Shown: piece by piece, positions 32,692 through 40,777 of the stretch
Layout of the letters: the number at the start of each line of letters is the position of its first letter
How positions within the stretch are numbered: position 1 is the stretch's first letter
Source of the DNA: Bifidobacterium breve
GTDB lineage: Bacteria > Actinomycetota > Thermoleophilia > Solirubrobacterales > Solirubrobacteraceae
Direction: 5' to 3'
Length of the DNA: 64,000 nucleotides
NCBI GenBank assembly: GCA_945878865.1
Contig: CAMCUD010000006.1
Coordinates: 1-64,000, forward strand
The notes under the pieces: model-generated
Seen by the model: only the letters and a program-made list of their open reading frames with translations
Database searches by the model: none
Told to the model about the DNA's origin: nothing
Translations under genes and position numbers: made by a program

Positions 32692-33810
32692 ATGGGCACG
32701 CGCGTGCTGGTCGTCGGGGGCGGCATCACGGGGCTCGCGGTCGCCGTGCACGGCGCGCGGCGCGGGCTCGACGTGACGCTCGTCGAGCCCGGTCCGCTCG
32801 GCGGGCTGTCGACGCAGAAGTCCGGCGCGCTCGTGCGCACGCACTACGTCGACCGGTCGTCGGCGAAGCTCGCGGTGCGAGGGCTGCGGGACTTCGAGCG
32901 CTTCGAGGAGGTCTACGGCGGGCCGTCGGGCTTCGAGGCGACCGGCTTCGCCTATCTGCCCGAGCCCGGCGAGCCGATGCACGGGCGGATCGCGATGCTC
33001 CAGTCGGTCGGCATCGAGACGATGCTCGTGGGACCCGACGAGCTGCGCGCGCTCGATCCGTCCCTCGATGTGCGCGACGTGGAGATCGCGGCGTTCGAAC
33101 CGCGTTCCGGGTTCGCCGATCCGGCGCTGACGTGCGCGACGCTCGCCGCCGCGGCGCACGAGGCCGGCGCGGACCTGCGCACCGGGGTGGGTGTCGCCTC
33201 GCTGCGTGACCACGGTGCGGTGCTCAGCGACGGGTCCGTCGTCGAGGCCGATGCGACCGTCCTGTGCGCGGGCGCGTTCTCCGCCGAGCTGGCCGGCGGC
33301 GTTGGCCTGGACCTGCCCATCCGCCCGACCGCGGTCAAGCTCGCGTTCGTCGAGCGCCGGGTGGCGCGCCACCTCACCGTCATCGACGCGGTCAACGGCA
33401 CGTACCTGCGCCCCGATCCGGCCGGAGCGACGCTCGTCGGCCGCCGGACGTGGACCGACGAGCCGATGCCGAGTCCGCACGCGGACCTGCCGGAGGTCGA
33501 CGACGCGTTCGTCGCCGACGTGCACGAGCGGCTCATCCGCCGGATCCCCAGCGCGGCCGGCGGGGCGGTCGTCTCCACGCGGGCAGGCATGCTCGACATG
33601 ACGCCCGACGGGCTGCCGCTCGTCGGCCCCAGCGACGTGGACGGGCTGTGGCTCTGCTGCGGCTGGAGCGGCACGGGCTTCAAGACCGGCCCCTCGGTCG
33701 GCGAGGCGCTCGCGCGGTGGATCGACACGGGGCTGCCGGACCGCGACCTCGCGGGCCTGGCGCCCGATCGGGAGATGGTCGAGCCGGTGGCGGCGCGCTC
33801 GCCGCACTGA
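32692..33810 (+). CDS. FAD-dependent amine oxidase/dehydrogenase (DAO family)
   Basis: 372 residues, 3 nt after the ligase. N-terminal dinucleotide fold VLVVGGGITGLAVAVHGARRG, STQKSGALVRTHYVD near the flavin, and C-terminal MTPDGLPLVGPSDVDGLWLCCGWSGTGFKTGPSVGE resemble sarcosine oxidase beta/monomeric amino-acid oxidases. Its place after the synthase genes suggests it oxidises an N-substituted glutamate, closing the cycle by releasing glutamate and an aldehyde. This would replace the four-subunit MgdABCD dehydrogenase of known methylamine users. Confidence 0.82.
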   Translation: MGTRVLVVGGGITGLAVAVHGARRGLDVTLVEPGPLGGLSTQKSGALVRTHYVDRSSAKLAVRGLRDFERFEEVYGGPSGFEATGFAYLPEPGEPMHGRIAMLQSVGIETMLVGPDELRALDPSLDVRDVEIAAFEPRSGFADPALTCATLAAAAHEAGADLRTGVGVASLRDHGAVLSDGSVVEADATVLCAGAFSAELAGGVGLDLPIRPTAVKLAFVERRVARHLTVIDAVNGTYLRPDPAGATLVGRRTWTDEPMPSPHADLPEVDDAFVADVHERLIRRIPSAAGGAVVSTRAGMLDMTPDGLPLVGPSDVDGLWLCCGWSGTGFKTGPSVGEALARWIDTGLPDRDLAGLAPDREMVEPVAARSPH

Positions 33811-33822
33811 CGGCCAACCCGA

Positions 33823-33857
33823 CTGAGGAAAGGTCCGCTCAGCGACCCTTTCCTCAG
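33823..33857. terminator. Bidirectional terminator after the amine/glutamate operon
   Basis: CTGAGGAAAGG (33823-33833) and CCTTTCCTCAG (33847-33857) form an 11-bp perfect stem, with CGCT/AGCG able to pair in the loop. It sits between the convergent FAD enzyme and NRAMP-like genes. Confidence 0.7.
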
Positions 33858-33868
33858 CACGATCGCGG

Positions 33869-35179
33869 CTACGTGACCGACAGCAGTCCAAGCGCGACCA
33901 CGCACGCCGCGATCAGCGCGATCGCCAGGCCCGTGAGCACCCGGCCGACCGGCCCGAGGACCGTGTCGCCCATGAGCTCGCGGTCGGTCCCCATCCGGCG
34001 CATCACGACGATGAGCGGGAGCAGCAGCACGGCGTTGAGCGCCTGCGAGCCCACCAGCACCGGCAGCAGCGGGAGGCCGGGGATCGCGACGAGCAGCGCG
34101 GCGGGGACGAGCATCGCGAGATAGGCGGCATGGAACACCGGGGCCTCGGCCCACCGTTCGTCGAGGCGGGCGTCGGCGCCGACCGTCTCGGCGACCGAGT
34201 ACGCGCTCGCCAGCGGGACGACCGCGGCGGCGAGCAGCCCGGCACCCAGGAGCCCCGCCCCGAACAGCGCTGACGCCGCGTTCCCGGCGAGGGGCTCGAG
34301 CGCCTTCGCCGCATCGCCCGCGTCCTCGATCGTTCCGCCCTGCGCGTGGATGGTCGCCGCGCAGCTCACCGCGACGAACACGCCGATGATACCCGTGAGC
34401 ACGGCGCCGGTGATGACGTCGATGCGCTCCGCGCGGAGGTCCTCGCGCTTCAGGCCCTTGTCGACGACGGTCGACTGGATGAACGTCAGCCCCCACGGCG
34501 CGAGCGTCGTGCCGACCGCCGCGACGGTGAGGTACCACGCCTCCCGGCTGCCGGGCAGCGACGGAACGACGAGGCCGCGCGCCGCCGCGCCCCAGTCGGG
34601 GTCGGCGAGGATGCACGCGCCGACGTACGTGACGAACCCCGCGCAGAGCAGCAGGAGCACGTGCTCGACGCGGTGGAACGACCCGCTGAGCACGAGCGTC
34701 CCGACCGCGGCGGCCGCCACGGGCGCGGCGATCCACGGCGGGATCCCGAGCGGAGCGACCGCGGTCGCCACGCCGGCGAACTCCGCCGCGCACGTCCCGA
34801 AGTTCGCGAGCATGAGCAGCGCGAGGCCCGCGAGGGCGGTGCGCCGCCCGAGGCGCTGGCGCACGAGCGCCATGACCCCGCGCCCCGTCGAAACGCCGAT
34901 CCGCGCGCCCAGCTCGTGGTAGACGATGAGCGCCGCGACGCTGACGGCGATGACCCACAGCAGGCGGTAGCCCTCGGTCGCGCCGAGGACCGAATAGGTC
35001 GTGATGCCGGCCGGGTCGTCATCCGAGAGGCCGGCCAGCAGGCCGGGGCCGACGACCGCGAGGACGAGCCCGAAGCCCCCGAGCTGGGGCAGGTGCGGCC
35101 GCCGCCGGAGCCGGCTGACCCGGCGGTGGCGGAACCGCAGATGGGGCGGCGCGACGTGGCGGTGGCGGTGGTTCGGCAA
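33869..35179 (-). CDS. NRAMP-family metal transporter (divergent motif)
   Basis: 436 residues, about 11 membrane helices. The helix 1 metal-site motif, DPGN in MntH proteins, reads DDDPAGITTYS, and the helix 6 region is GTTLAPWGLTFIQS instead of the usual MPH motif. It belongs to the NRAMP-like group but may not carry manganese or iron in the usual way. TTG start at 35179 with a basic His/Arg-rich N-terminus; no better start found. Shares a regulatory gap with the divergent MFS gene. Confidence 0.82.
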   Translation of the reverse strand: MPNHRHRHVAPPHLRFRHRRVSRLRRRPHLPQLGGFGLVLAVVGPGLLAGLSDDDPAGITTYSVLGATEGYRLLWVIAVSVAALIVYHELGARIGVSTGRGVMALVRQRLGRRTALAGLALLMLANFGTCAAEFAGVATAVAPLGIPPWIAAPVAAAAVGTLVLSGSFHRVEHVLLLLCAGFVTYVGACILADPDWGAAARGLVVPSLPGSREAWYLTVAAVGTTLAPWGLTFIQSTVVDKGLKREDLRAERIDVITGAVLTGIIGVFVAVSCAATIHAQGGTIEDAGDAAKALEPLAGNAASALFGAGLLGAGLLAAAVVPLASAYSVAETVGADARLDERWAEAPVFHAAYLAMLVPAALLVAIPGLPLLPVLVGSQALNAVLLLPLIVVMRRMGTDRELMGDTVLGPVGRVLTGLAIALIAACVVALGLLSVT

Positions 35180-35187
35180 CGCTCGGC

Positions 35188-35216
35188 TGGAAAGCGGAGG
35201 CCGCCTCCGCTACAGT
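35188..35216 (+). promoter_or_regulatory. Candidate promoter of the second MFS exporter
   Basis: TGGAAA (35188-35193) and TACAGT (35211-35216) are 17 nt apart, and the first palindromic operator fills the spacer. A regulator bound there would exclude RNA polymerase. Confidence 0.4.
35193..35211. promoter_or_regulatory. Operator 1, MFS/NRAMP divergent gap
   Basis: AGCGGAGG and CCTCCGCT, a perfect 8-bp inverted repeat with 3-nt spacer. Half-site shared with operator 2, centre-to-centre 33 bp. Confidence 0.65.
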
Positions 35217-35224
35217 GTCGACAT

Positions 35225-35245
35225 AAGCGGAGGACGGCTCCGCTT
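35225..35245. promoter_or_regulatory. Operator 2, MFS/NRAMP divergent gap
   Basis: AAGCGGAG and CTCCGCTT, a perfect 8-bp inverted repeat with 5-nt spacer. Repeats the AGCGGAG core of operator 1 about three helical turns away. Confidence 0.65.
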
Positions 35246-35285
35246 CCTTCCTCACCACTGTACACCCCCGACCCGAGGGGACCTC

Positions 35286-36782
35286 TTGCCCACCGTGACC
35301 GCCCCGGTCCGGGCACGCTTCACGCGGCCCGGCCGCGACCCCGAACGCCCTCCGCACCCCACGCTCGTCCTGGGCGTGATCCTCGCCACGTACCTCATGG
35401 TCGTCCTCGACGCCTCGGTCGTCATCACCGCGCTGCCGAGCATCCAGAGCGGCCTCGACTTCTCGCCCGCCCAGCTCTCCTGGGTGCAGAGCGCGTACGC
35501 CCTGACCTTCGGCGGCTTCCTGCTGCTCGGCGCCCGCGCAGGGGACGTCTGGGGGCGGCGCCGCACGTTCCTCTGGGGCATCGCGATCTTCACCGGCGCC
35601 TCGCTGCTAGGCGGCCTCGCGCCGAGCGCGGAGCTGCTCCTGGCTGCCCGCGCGCTGCAGGGCGTCGGCGCCGCGATCGCCGCGCCGTCGACCCTCGCGC
35701 TGCTGACGACGAGCTTCGCCGAGGGCCCGGCGCGCATCCGGGCCCTCGCCGCGTACAGCGCGGTGGCCGGCGCCGGCGGGAGCGTGGGCCTCGTCCTTGG
35801 CGGCCTGCTCACCGACTGGATCTCCTGGCGCTGGGCGCTGTTCATCAACGTTCCGGTCGGCGTGGTCCTCCTCGCCCTCGCTCCCGGCGTGCTGCCCGAG
35901 ACCGCGCGGCGGCCGGGTCGTTTCGACCTCGCCGGCGCTGCGACGTCGACGGCCGGGATGACCGCGTTGGTCTACGGCTTCGTGCGCGCCGCCGAAGCGG
36001 GCTGGGGCGACACGCTCGCCGTCGCCTCGTTCGTCGCCGGCGCGGTGCTTCTCACCGCGTTCGTCGCGATCGAGCGCACCGCCGCCCAGCCGATCACGCC
36101 CCTGCGCCTCTTCTCCAGCCGCCGCCGGTCCGGCGCGTACGTCGCCCGGATGCTGCTGGTCGGCGGCATGTTCTCGATGTTCTTCTTCCTCAGCCAGTAC
36201 CTCCAGGGTGTCCGGGGTTACGGGCCGCTCGAGGCGGGTCTGGCGTTCCTGCCGATGACGCTCGTGATGTTCGGGATGGTCCGCCAGGTGCCACGGCTCG
36301 CCGCGCGCTTCGGCGACACGCGGCTGCTCGTCGCGGGTGTGCTCGTGGCCTTCACCGGGATGGCGTGGCTGAGCCGGCTGGAGGCCGACAGCGGGTTCGT
36401 GTTGCACATCGCAGCGCCGCTGGTCCTCCTCGGCCTCGGGATGGGATCGGCGCTCGCGCCGCTCACCGCGGCGGGAATCTCCGAGGTGGCCGACGCGGAC
36501 GCGGGGGCGGCGTCGGGCGTCGTCAACGCCGCGCAGCAGCTCGGCGGGTCGCTCGGGGTCAGCGTCCTCGTGACGGTCTTCGCGTCGGCGGGCGGCGCGG
36601 CCGCGGGCAGCCCGGAGTCCGGCACCGCGTTCTCAGGGCTCGCGCGGACCGAGCTCGCCGACGCGATCGGCGCGGCGCTGACCGGCTCGGCGATCCTCCT
36701 CGCACTGGGGCTGGTCACGGTCCTCATCGCGGTCACCCCATGGCGGTTCGGCCTGGCCCCGGCGGCCGAGCGAGCGCGCTGA
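35286..36782 (+). CDS. MFS drug exporter, DHA2 family
   Basis: 498 residues, about 14 helices. VLDASVVITALPSIQSGL in helix 1, GARAGDVWGRRRTF in loop 2-3 and the antiporter motif GAGGSVGLVLGGLLTD mark it as EmrB/QacA type, a paralogue of the exporter at 4879-6351. The start is TTG 35286, with GAGGGGA ending 5 nt before it; GTG 35295 is possible but too far from that site. Regulated by an unlinked repressor, judging from the two operators and no adjacent regulator gene. Confidence 0.88.
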   Translation: MPTVTAPVRARFTRPGRDPERPPHPTLVLGVILATYLMVVLDASVVITALPSIQSGLDFSPAQLSWVQSAYALTFGGFLLLGARAGDVWGRRRTFLWGIAIFTGASLLGGLAPSAELLLAARALQGVGAAIAAPSTLALLTTSFAEGPARIRALAAYSAVAGAGGSVGLVLGGLLTDWISWRWALFINVPVGVVLLALAPGVLPETARRPGRFDLAGAATSTAGMTALVYGFVRAAEAGWGDTLAVASFVAGAVLLTAFVAIERTAAQPITPLRLFSSRRRSGAYVARMLLVGGMFSMFFFLSQYLQGVRGYGPLEAGLAFLPMTLVMFGMVRQVPRLAARFGDTRLLVAGVLVAFTGMAWLSRLEADSGFVLHIAAPLVLLGLGMGSALAPLTAAGISEVADADAGAASGVVNAAQQLGGSLGVSVLVTVFASAGGAAAGSPESGTAFSGLARTELADAIGAALTGSAILLALGLVTVLIAVTPWRFGLAPAAERAR

Positions 36783-36788
36783 CCTTCC

Positions 36789-36821
36789 CCTTCCGGGCCA
36801 TTGCCCGTACGGCCCGGAAGG
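36789..36821. terminator. Hairpin after the MFS gene
   Basis: CCTTCCGGGCC (36789-36799) pairs perfectly with GGCCCGGAAGG (36811-36821) around an 11-nt loop, 15 nt before the hydrolase start. No U-tract. It could terminate the MFS transcript or control the next gene, whose ribosome-binding site may be in the right arm. Confidence 0.5.
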
Positions 36822-36835
36822 ACGAGGATCGGCGC

Positions 36836-37681
36836 ATGTCTCTCACCGACACCGAGCGCGCCGCGATCGACGCCGCCAACGCCACCGGCCGCCGCCCCGT
36901 CATGTTCATCCACGGGCTGTGGCTGCTGGCCAGCAGCTGGGACCACTGGGCCGCGCTGTTCGAGGAGGCCGGCTACGCGCCCGTCGCGCCCGGCTGGCCG
37001 GATGACCCGGAGACCGTCGAGGAGGCGCGCAAGGACCCGACCGTCTTCGCCGGGAAGTCCGTGGGCCAGATCTCCGATCACTACAGCGAGGCGGCGCAGG
37101 CCCTGAACCAGAAGCCGGTCGTCATCGGCCACTCGTTCGGCGGCCTGCTCACGGAGATCGTCGCGGGGCGCGGGCATGCCGCGGCCTCCGTCCCGATCTC
37201 CCCTGCGCCCGCCCGCGGCGTCCTGCCGTTGCCGCTCGCGCAGCTGCGGTCGTCGTTCCCGGTGCTCGGCAACCCGCTGAACTTCGGCCGCGCGGTCACG
37301 CTGACGAAGGGCCAGTTCCGGTACGGGTTCGGCAACGCCGTCAGCGAGGAGGAGTCCGACGCGCTGTACGAGGAGTACCACGTCGCCGGGCCCGGCAAGG
37401 TGATCTTCCAGGCGGCCACCGGGAACCTCAACCCCTTCACCGAGACGAAGGCCGACGCGACCAACCCCGACCGCGGGCCGATGCTCGTGATCGGCGCGAA
37501 GCTCGACCACACGGTCCCCGCGGTCGTCTCCAAGGCGTCGTTCACGCGGGAGAAGAAGAACCAGGCGGTCACCGAGTACCACGAGTTCGAGGACCGCGGG
37601 CACTCCCTGACGATCGACGCGCGCTGGAGGGAGGTCGCCGACGTGGCGCTCTCCTTCGTCACGAAGGTGGCACCGGCCTGA
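36836..37681 (+). CDS. Alpha/beta-fold hydrolase
   Basis: 281 residues. Oxyanion region MFIHGLWLLASSWDHW, nucleophile elbow VIGHSFGGLL, acid in KLDHTVP and catalytic His in DRGHSLTID: a complete Ser-Asp-His triad. No signal peptide, so cytoplasmic. Esterase or lipase-like; substrate unknown. It follows the drug exporter by 53 nt including a hairpin. Confidence 0.88.
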   Translation: MSLTDTERAAIDAANATGRRPVMFIHGLWLLASSWDHWAALFEEAGYAPVAPGWPDDPETVEEARKDPTVFAGKSVGQISDHYSEAAQALNQKPVVIGHSFGGLLTEIVAGRGHAAASVPISPAPARGVLPLPLAQLRSSFPVLGNPLNFGRAVTLTKGQFRYGFGNAVSEEESDALYEEYHVAGPGKVIFQAATGNLNPFTETKADATNPDRGPMLVIGAKLDHTVPAVVSKASFTREKKNQAVTEYHEFEDRGHSLTIDARWREVADVALSFVTKVAPA

Positions 37682-37862
37682 CCTCGCCGTCCCCGTCGTC
37701 ATCGAGGCTGCGCAGCTCGTCCTCGAGCTCGGCGATCTCATGACGCAGGTCCAGCGGCGTGCGGCCCTTCGTGCGCCGCTGGTCGTCGGCCCTCCTGCGC
37801 AGCTCATGGATGACGAACTCCATGCGTGCGCGGCGGTCGGAGGGGCGGTCGGAGGGGGTCAC
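37659..37862 (-). CDS. Small charged protein of unknown function
   Basis: 67 residues from GTG 37862 (weak GGGGAC upstream); an ATG at 37823 would give 54. A helical, charged stretch (MEFVIHELRRRADDQRRT, then LRHEIAELEDELRSLDDD) looks like a short coiled coil. No known family. The 3' end overlaps the convergent hydrolase by 23 nt. Confidence 0.4.
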   Translation of the reverse strand: MTPSDRPSDRRARMEFVIHELRRRADDQRRTKGRTPLDLRHEIAELEDELRSLDDDGDGEVRPVPPS

Positions 37863-37938
37863 GTCCCCACTCTCGCCCTGCCGGGCGCCCTCGTCATCGG
37901 CTGGAACCCCGCCGCCGCGCGGGGCAACTACGGAACGC

Positions 37939-38274
37939 TCAGCCGAGGCGGCCCGGCTCGGGTGGATTCGGGTCGATCGCGCGCACCGACTCGGCGACGT
38001 GGTGGACGACGACATCGCTCGGCCGCGCCAGGAGCGGGGTGACGTTCGCGCGGTAGTGGAGGTAGTGCGGCGTGCCGTAGTGCGCGGACAGCGCGGCCTC
38101 GTCGACCCAGTGGCTGAGCAGCACGTGCTCGCCGGCGCCCGGTCCGTCGAGGACGAGGAACTGCGAGCAGCCCGGTTCGGCGCGGGCGCCGTCGGCGAGC
38201 TGCGCGAGGAGGGTGCGGAGCTCGGACTCGACTCCGGTGAGGCCGTGGAGCTGGGCGACGACGAGGACGGTCAT
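37939..38274 (-). CDS. Antibiotic-biosynthesis-monooxygenase (ABM) domain protein
   Basis: 111 residues, ferredoxin-like dimeric alpha/beta-barrel fold: MTVLVVAQLHGLTGVESEL, AEPGCSQFLVLDGPG and LLSHWVDEAALSAHYGTPH. Relatives are cofactor-free oxygenases acting on quinone-like substrates, or uncharacterised. TACCGT lies 7 nt before the ATG. Confidence 0.85.
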   Translation of the reverse strand: MTVLVVAQLHGLTGVESELRTLLAQLADGARAEPGCSQFLVLDGPGAGEHVLLSHWVDEAALSAHYGTPHYLHYRANVTPLLARPSDVVVHHVAESVRAIDPNPPEPGRLG

Positions 38275-38281
38275 GGCGCCG

Positions 38282-38287
38282 ACGGTA
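38282..38287 (-). promoter_or_regulatory. Leaderless -10 box, ABM gene
   Basis: TACCGT on the minus strand, 7 nt before the ATG at 38274, directly after the tRNA gene. Confidence 0.55.
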
Positions 38288-38288
38288 G

Positions 38289-38362
38289 CGCCCCGAGCAG
38301 GATTCGAACCTGCGGCCTTCCCCTTAGGAGGGGGACGCTCTATCCAGCTGAGCTATCGGGGC
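38289..38362 (-). tRNA. tRNA-Arg, anticodon CCT
   Basis: Full cloverleaf on the minus strand: acceptor GCCCCGA/TCGGGGC, D arm GCTC...GAGC, anticodon stem TCCCC/GGGGA with loop CTCCTAA (anticodon CCT, reading AGG), and T arm GCAGG-TTCGAAT-CCTGC. Discriminator base G. CCA is not encoded. Confidence 0.96.
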
Positions 38363-38472
38363 CGAACGTCCTCCAGCGTATCGGCGCAAACGCGCCAGCT
38401 TGCGAGAACGCGAACCGATCGTGCAGCTCGCGTCGGACCTGCGGGCATCCGACCCCGTCCCGAGGAGTTCCC

Positions 38473-39033
38473 ATGCGCACCATCGCCGCAGCAGTCCTCG
38501 CCATGATCGCCATGGCCGTCGCCGTCGCGCCCGCCCGCGCGGCCGACAGCGTTCCCGTCACCGGCGTGTCCACCGCTCTCGCCCTTGATCCCGGCGCCGC
38601 CGGCGCGCTGACGTCGCTCGGCGTCCGCGTCTCCCCCGCCACGGCAGCCTCCGTCGACGAGCAGGGCCGTGTCGTCTTCCCCGTCTCCGGCGGCTCGCTG
38701 AACGGCTCGCTGCAGGGCACGATCAGCCATGTCGGCGGCCTCACGCTGAAGAAGGGCTTCGTGACGCTCGGCGTCCAGCGCTTCATCATCGACACGCGCG
38801 GTGAGCCGAAGCTGACCGCGGAGCTCCGCGGCACCGGTGTGCGCTTCGACCTGGCCAAGCTCGGCATCACCGGCGTCGAGCCGGGCCCGGGCGGCAGCAC
38901 CGTCGTCACCGCCGACGTCACCCTCACGGCGTTCGCCGCCAACGTCCTGAACTTCGCGTTCGGCACCAAGGCGCTCGGCCCGGGCTTCAAGCTCGGCGTC
39001 GCCCAGGCGACCGTCACGCTGGCTGCGGCGTAG
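38473..39033 (+). CDS. Secreted beta-rich protein of unknown function
   Basis: 186 residues. Clear signal peptide (MRTIAAAVLAMIAMAVAVAPARA) and GAGGAG upstream. The mature part is all beta-like (GRVVFPVSGGSLNGSLQGTI, GGLTLKKGFVTLGVQRFIID), reminiscent of secreted HtaA-like domains, though no haem-binding motif is visible. No anchor. Monocistronic, with a strong hairpin downstream. Confidence 0.75.
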   Translation: MRTIAAAVLAMIAMAVAVAPARAADSVPVTGVSTALALDPGAAGALTSLGVRVSPATAASVDEQGRVVFPVSGGSLNGSLQGTISHVGGLTLKKGFVTLGVQRFIIDTRGEPKLTAELRGTGVRFDLAKLGITGVEPGPGGSTVVTADVTLTAFAANVLNFAFGTKALGPGFKLGVAQATVTLAAA

Positions 39034-39050
39034 GGAATCCGCCGCACCGG

Positions 39051-39081
39051 GCGCCCGCCTCGCCCCCAGCGGGGCGGGCGC
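39051..39081. terminator. Terminator between convergent genes
   Basis: GCGCCCGCC (39051-39059) and GGCGGGCGC (39073-39081), a perfect 9-bp GC stem with a 13-nt loop, ending at the stop codon of the flavoprotein gene. Confidence 0.6.
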
Positions 39082-40761
39082 TCACCCTGCGAGCACGTCG
39101 TGGGCGAAGCGCACGGCCATCGAGCCGTCACCCACGGCGGCCGCAACGCGCTTCGTCGAGCCGCTGCGCACGTCGCCCGCGCAGAACACGCCCGGGCTCG
39201 TGGTCTCGAGCAGGTGCGGCTCGCGGTCGCCGACCGTCCACTGCGGCCCGCCGCCGTTGGCCGCGACCGCGTCGGTCCCGGCGCACAGGAAGCCACGCTC
39301 GTCGGTGGCGAGCAGGCCGCGCACCATGTCGGTGCACGGCTCCGCGCCGATCATGAGGAACGCGGCGCTGGCGGGGATGGTCTCCTGCGAACCGTCGCCC
39401 TTGTGGCGGACGCGCACGCCGGCCAGGGCGCTCTCCCCCTCGAACGCCACCACCTCGGCGGACGTCACGAGCCGCACGTTCGGCCGCCGCTCCAAGCGGT
39501 CGATGAGGTACTGCGACATCGTCGCCTCCAGCCCGGGCCTCCGCACGACGACGGTCACGCTGCGCGCGAACATCGCGAGGTGCCCCGCGGCCTGGCCGGC
39601 GGAGTTGCCCCCGCCGATCACCACGACGTCCTGGTCGCGGTTGCGCGCCGCGTCCGAGCGTGACGCCGCGTAGTACACGCCCGCGCCCTCGAACCGGTCG
39701 AGACCCTCGGCCTCCATCCGCCGCCAGCGCGCGCCGGTCGCCACGAGCAGCGTGCGCGCAAGGACGTGCTGGCCGTCGCCGAGATCCACGCGCAGCAGAC
39801 CCTCCGGCCCGGCGACGACCTCCTCGGCCGGGTGGAAGCTCGAGAACTGTGCGTCGAACCGGCGCGCCTGCAGCGTGGCGCGGCGGGTCAAGTCCTCGCC
39901 GGAGACGCCCGTCGGGAAGCCGAGGTAGTTCTCGATGCGCATGCTCGTGCCCGCCTGCCCGCCGGGCGCCCACGCCTCGGCGACGAAGGTCGATAGACCC
40001 TCGCTGCCGCCGTACACCGCGGCGGCCAGGCCCGCCGGGCCTGCGCCGAGGATGACGAGGTCGAACCGCCGGCCGTCGACCTCTGCGCGCAGCCCGAGCT
40101 CGCGCGCGACCTGCGCCGGCGACGGGTTCGTCAGGACCCGCTCGTTGCGGATGAGTACCGGCGTCTCCTCACGCGGGATGTCGAGCTTGCCGAGCAGCTT
40201 CGCGGTGTCCTCGTCCTCCGCCGGGTCGTACCAGCGCACCGGCAGGAGGTTGCGCTCGAGCAGATCGCGCACTTCGAACGCGCGGCGCGACCCGCGGTCG
40301 GCCACGAGCCGCAGCACGCCGTACCCCTGGGAGACAAGCCAGTCGCGCCGGGCGGTCAGCGCGCCGAGCACCATCTCGGAGAACTCCGGCCACTCGGCGA
40401 GCATCTTGCGCAGCTTCGCGCTGGGGAAGACGATGAGCGTGCTCTCTTCCGCGGCCACGCACGACACGACGGTCGGCTCGCCGGTGACCATCGCGATGTC
40501 GCCGAGGAACGTCGGGATGTCGACGCGCGAGACGGCGATCTCCCGGCCCGGCCAGTGGTCGATGAACTCCACGGCGCCGCTGATGAGCATGTAGAACGGC
40601 GCGTCGCGCACGCCCTGGGCGAACAGCACGTCGCCTGGCTGCATCGTGACCTCGTCGCCGAGCTTGCGGAACTTCGCGAGCTTCGCCTCGGGAAGCTGCG
40701 GGAACATCACCTCGTCCGGCCCGTCGACGGATGTGTCAGCGCGGACGGGAGATTCAGCCAT
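39082..40761 (-). CDS. Cyclic-nucleotide-binding flavoprotein, thioredoxin-reductase-like without CxxC
   Basis: 559 residues. An N-terminal cNMP/Crp-type sensor domain (about 20-140), a short thioredoxin/glutaredoxin-like linker (about 160-225), then a two-dinucleotide-fold reductase with FAD site GAGPAG (239-244) and NADPH site VIGGGNSAGQ (381-390). Where thioredoxin reductases have CATC, this protein reads GVYYAASRSDAA, so it cannot reduce a disulfide in the usual way and may use another acceptor. It starts 16 nt after the last ABC transporter gene and may share its transcript. Confidence 0.85.
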   Translation of the reverse strand: MAESPVRADTSVDGPDEVMFPQLPEAKLAKFRKLGDEVTMQPGDVLFAQGVRDAPFYMLISGAVEFIDHWPGREIAVSRVDIPTFLGDIAMVTGEPTVVSCVAAEESTLIVFPSAKLRKMLAEWPEFSEMVLGALTARRDWLVSQGYGVLRLVADRGSRRAFEVRDLLERNLLPVRWYDPAEDEDTAKLLGKLDIPREETPVLIRNERVLTNPSPAQVARELGLRAEVDGRRFDLVILGAGPAGLAAAVYGGSEGLSTFVAEAWAPGGQAGTSMRIENYLGFPTGVSGEDLTRRATLQARRFDAQFSSFHPAEEVVAGPEGLLRVDLGDGQHVLARTLLVATGARWRRMEAEGLDRFEGAGVYYAASRSDAARNRDQDVVVIGGGNSAGQAAGHLAMFARSVTVVVRRPGLEATMSQYLIDRLERRPNVRLVTSAEVVAFEGESALAGVRVRHKGDGSQETIPASAAFLMIGAEPCTDMVRGLLATDERGFLCAGTDAVAANGGGPQWTVGDREPHLLETTSPGVFCAGDVRSGSTKRVAAAVGDGSMAVRFAHDVLAG

Positions 40762-40777
40762 GCTCCGAAAGTAGCGG

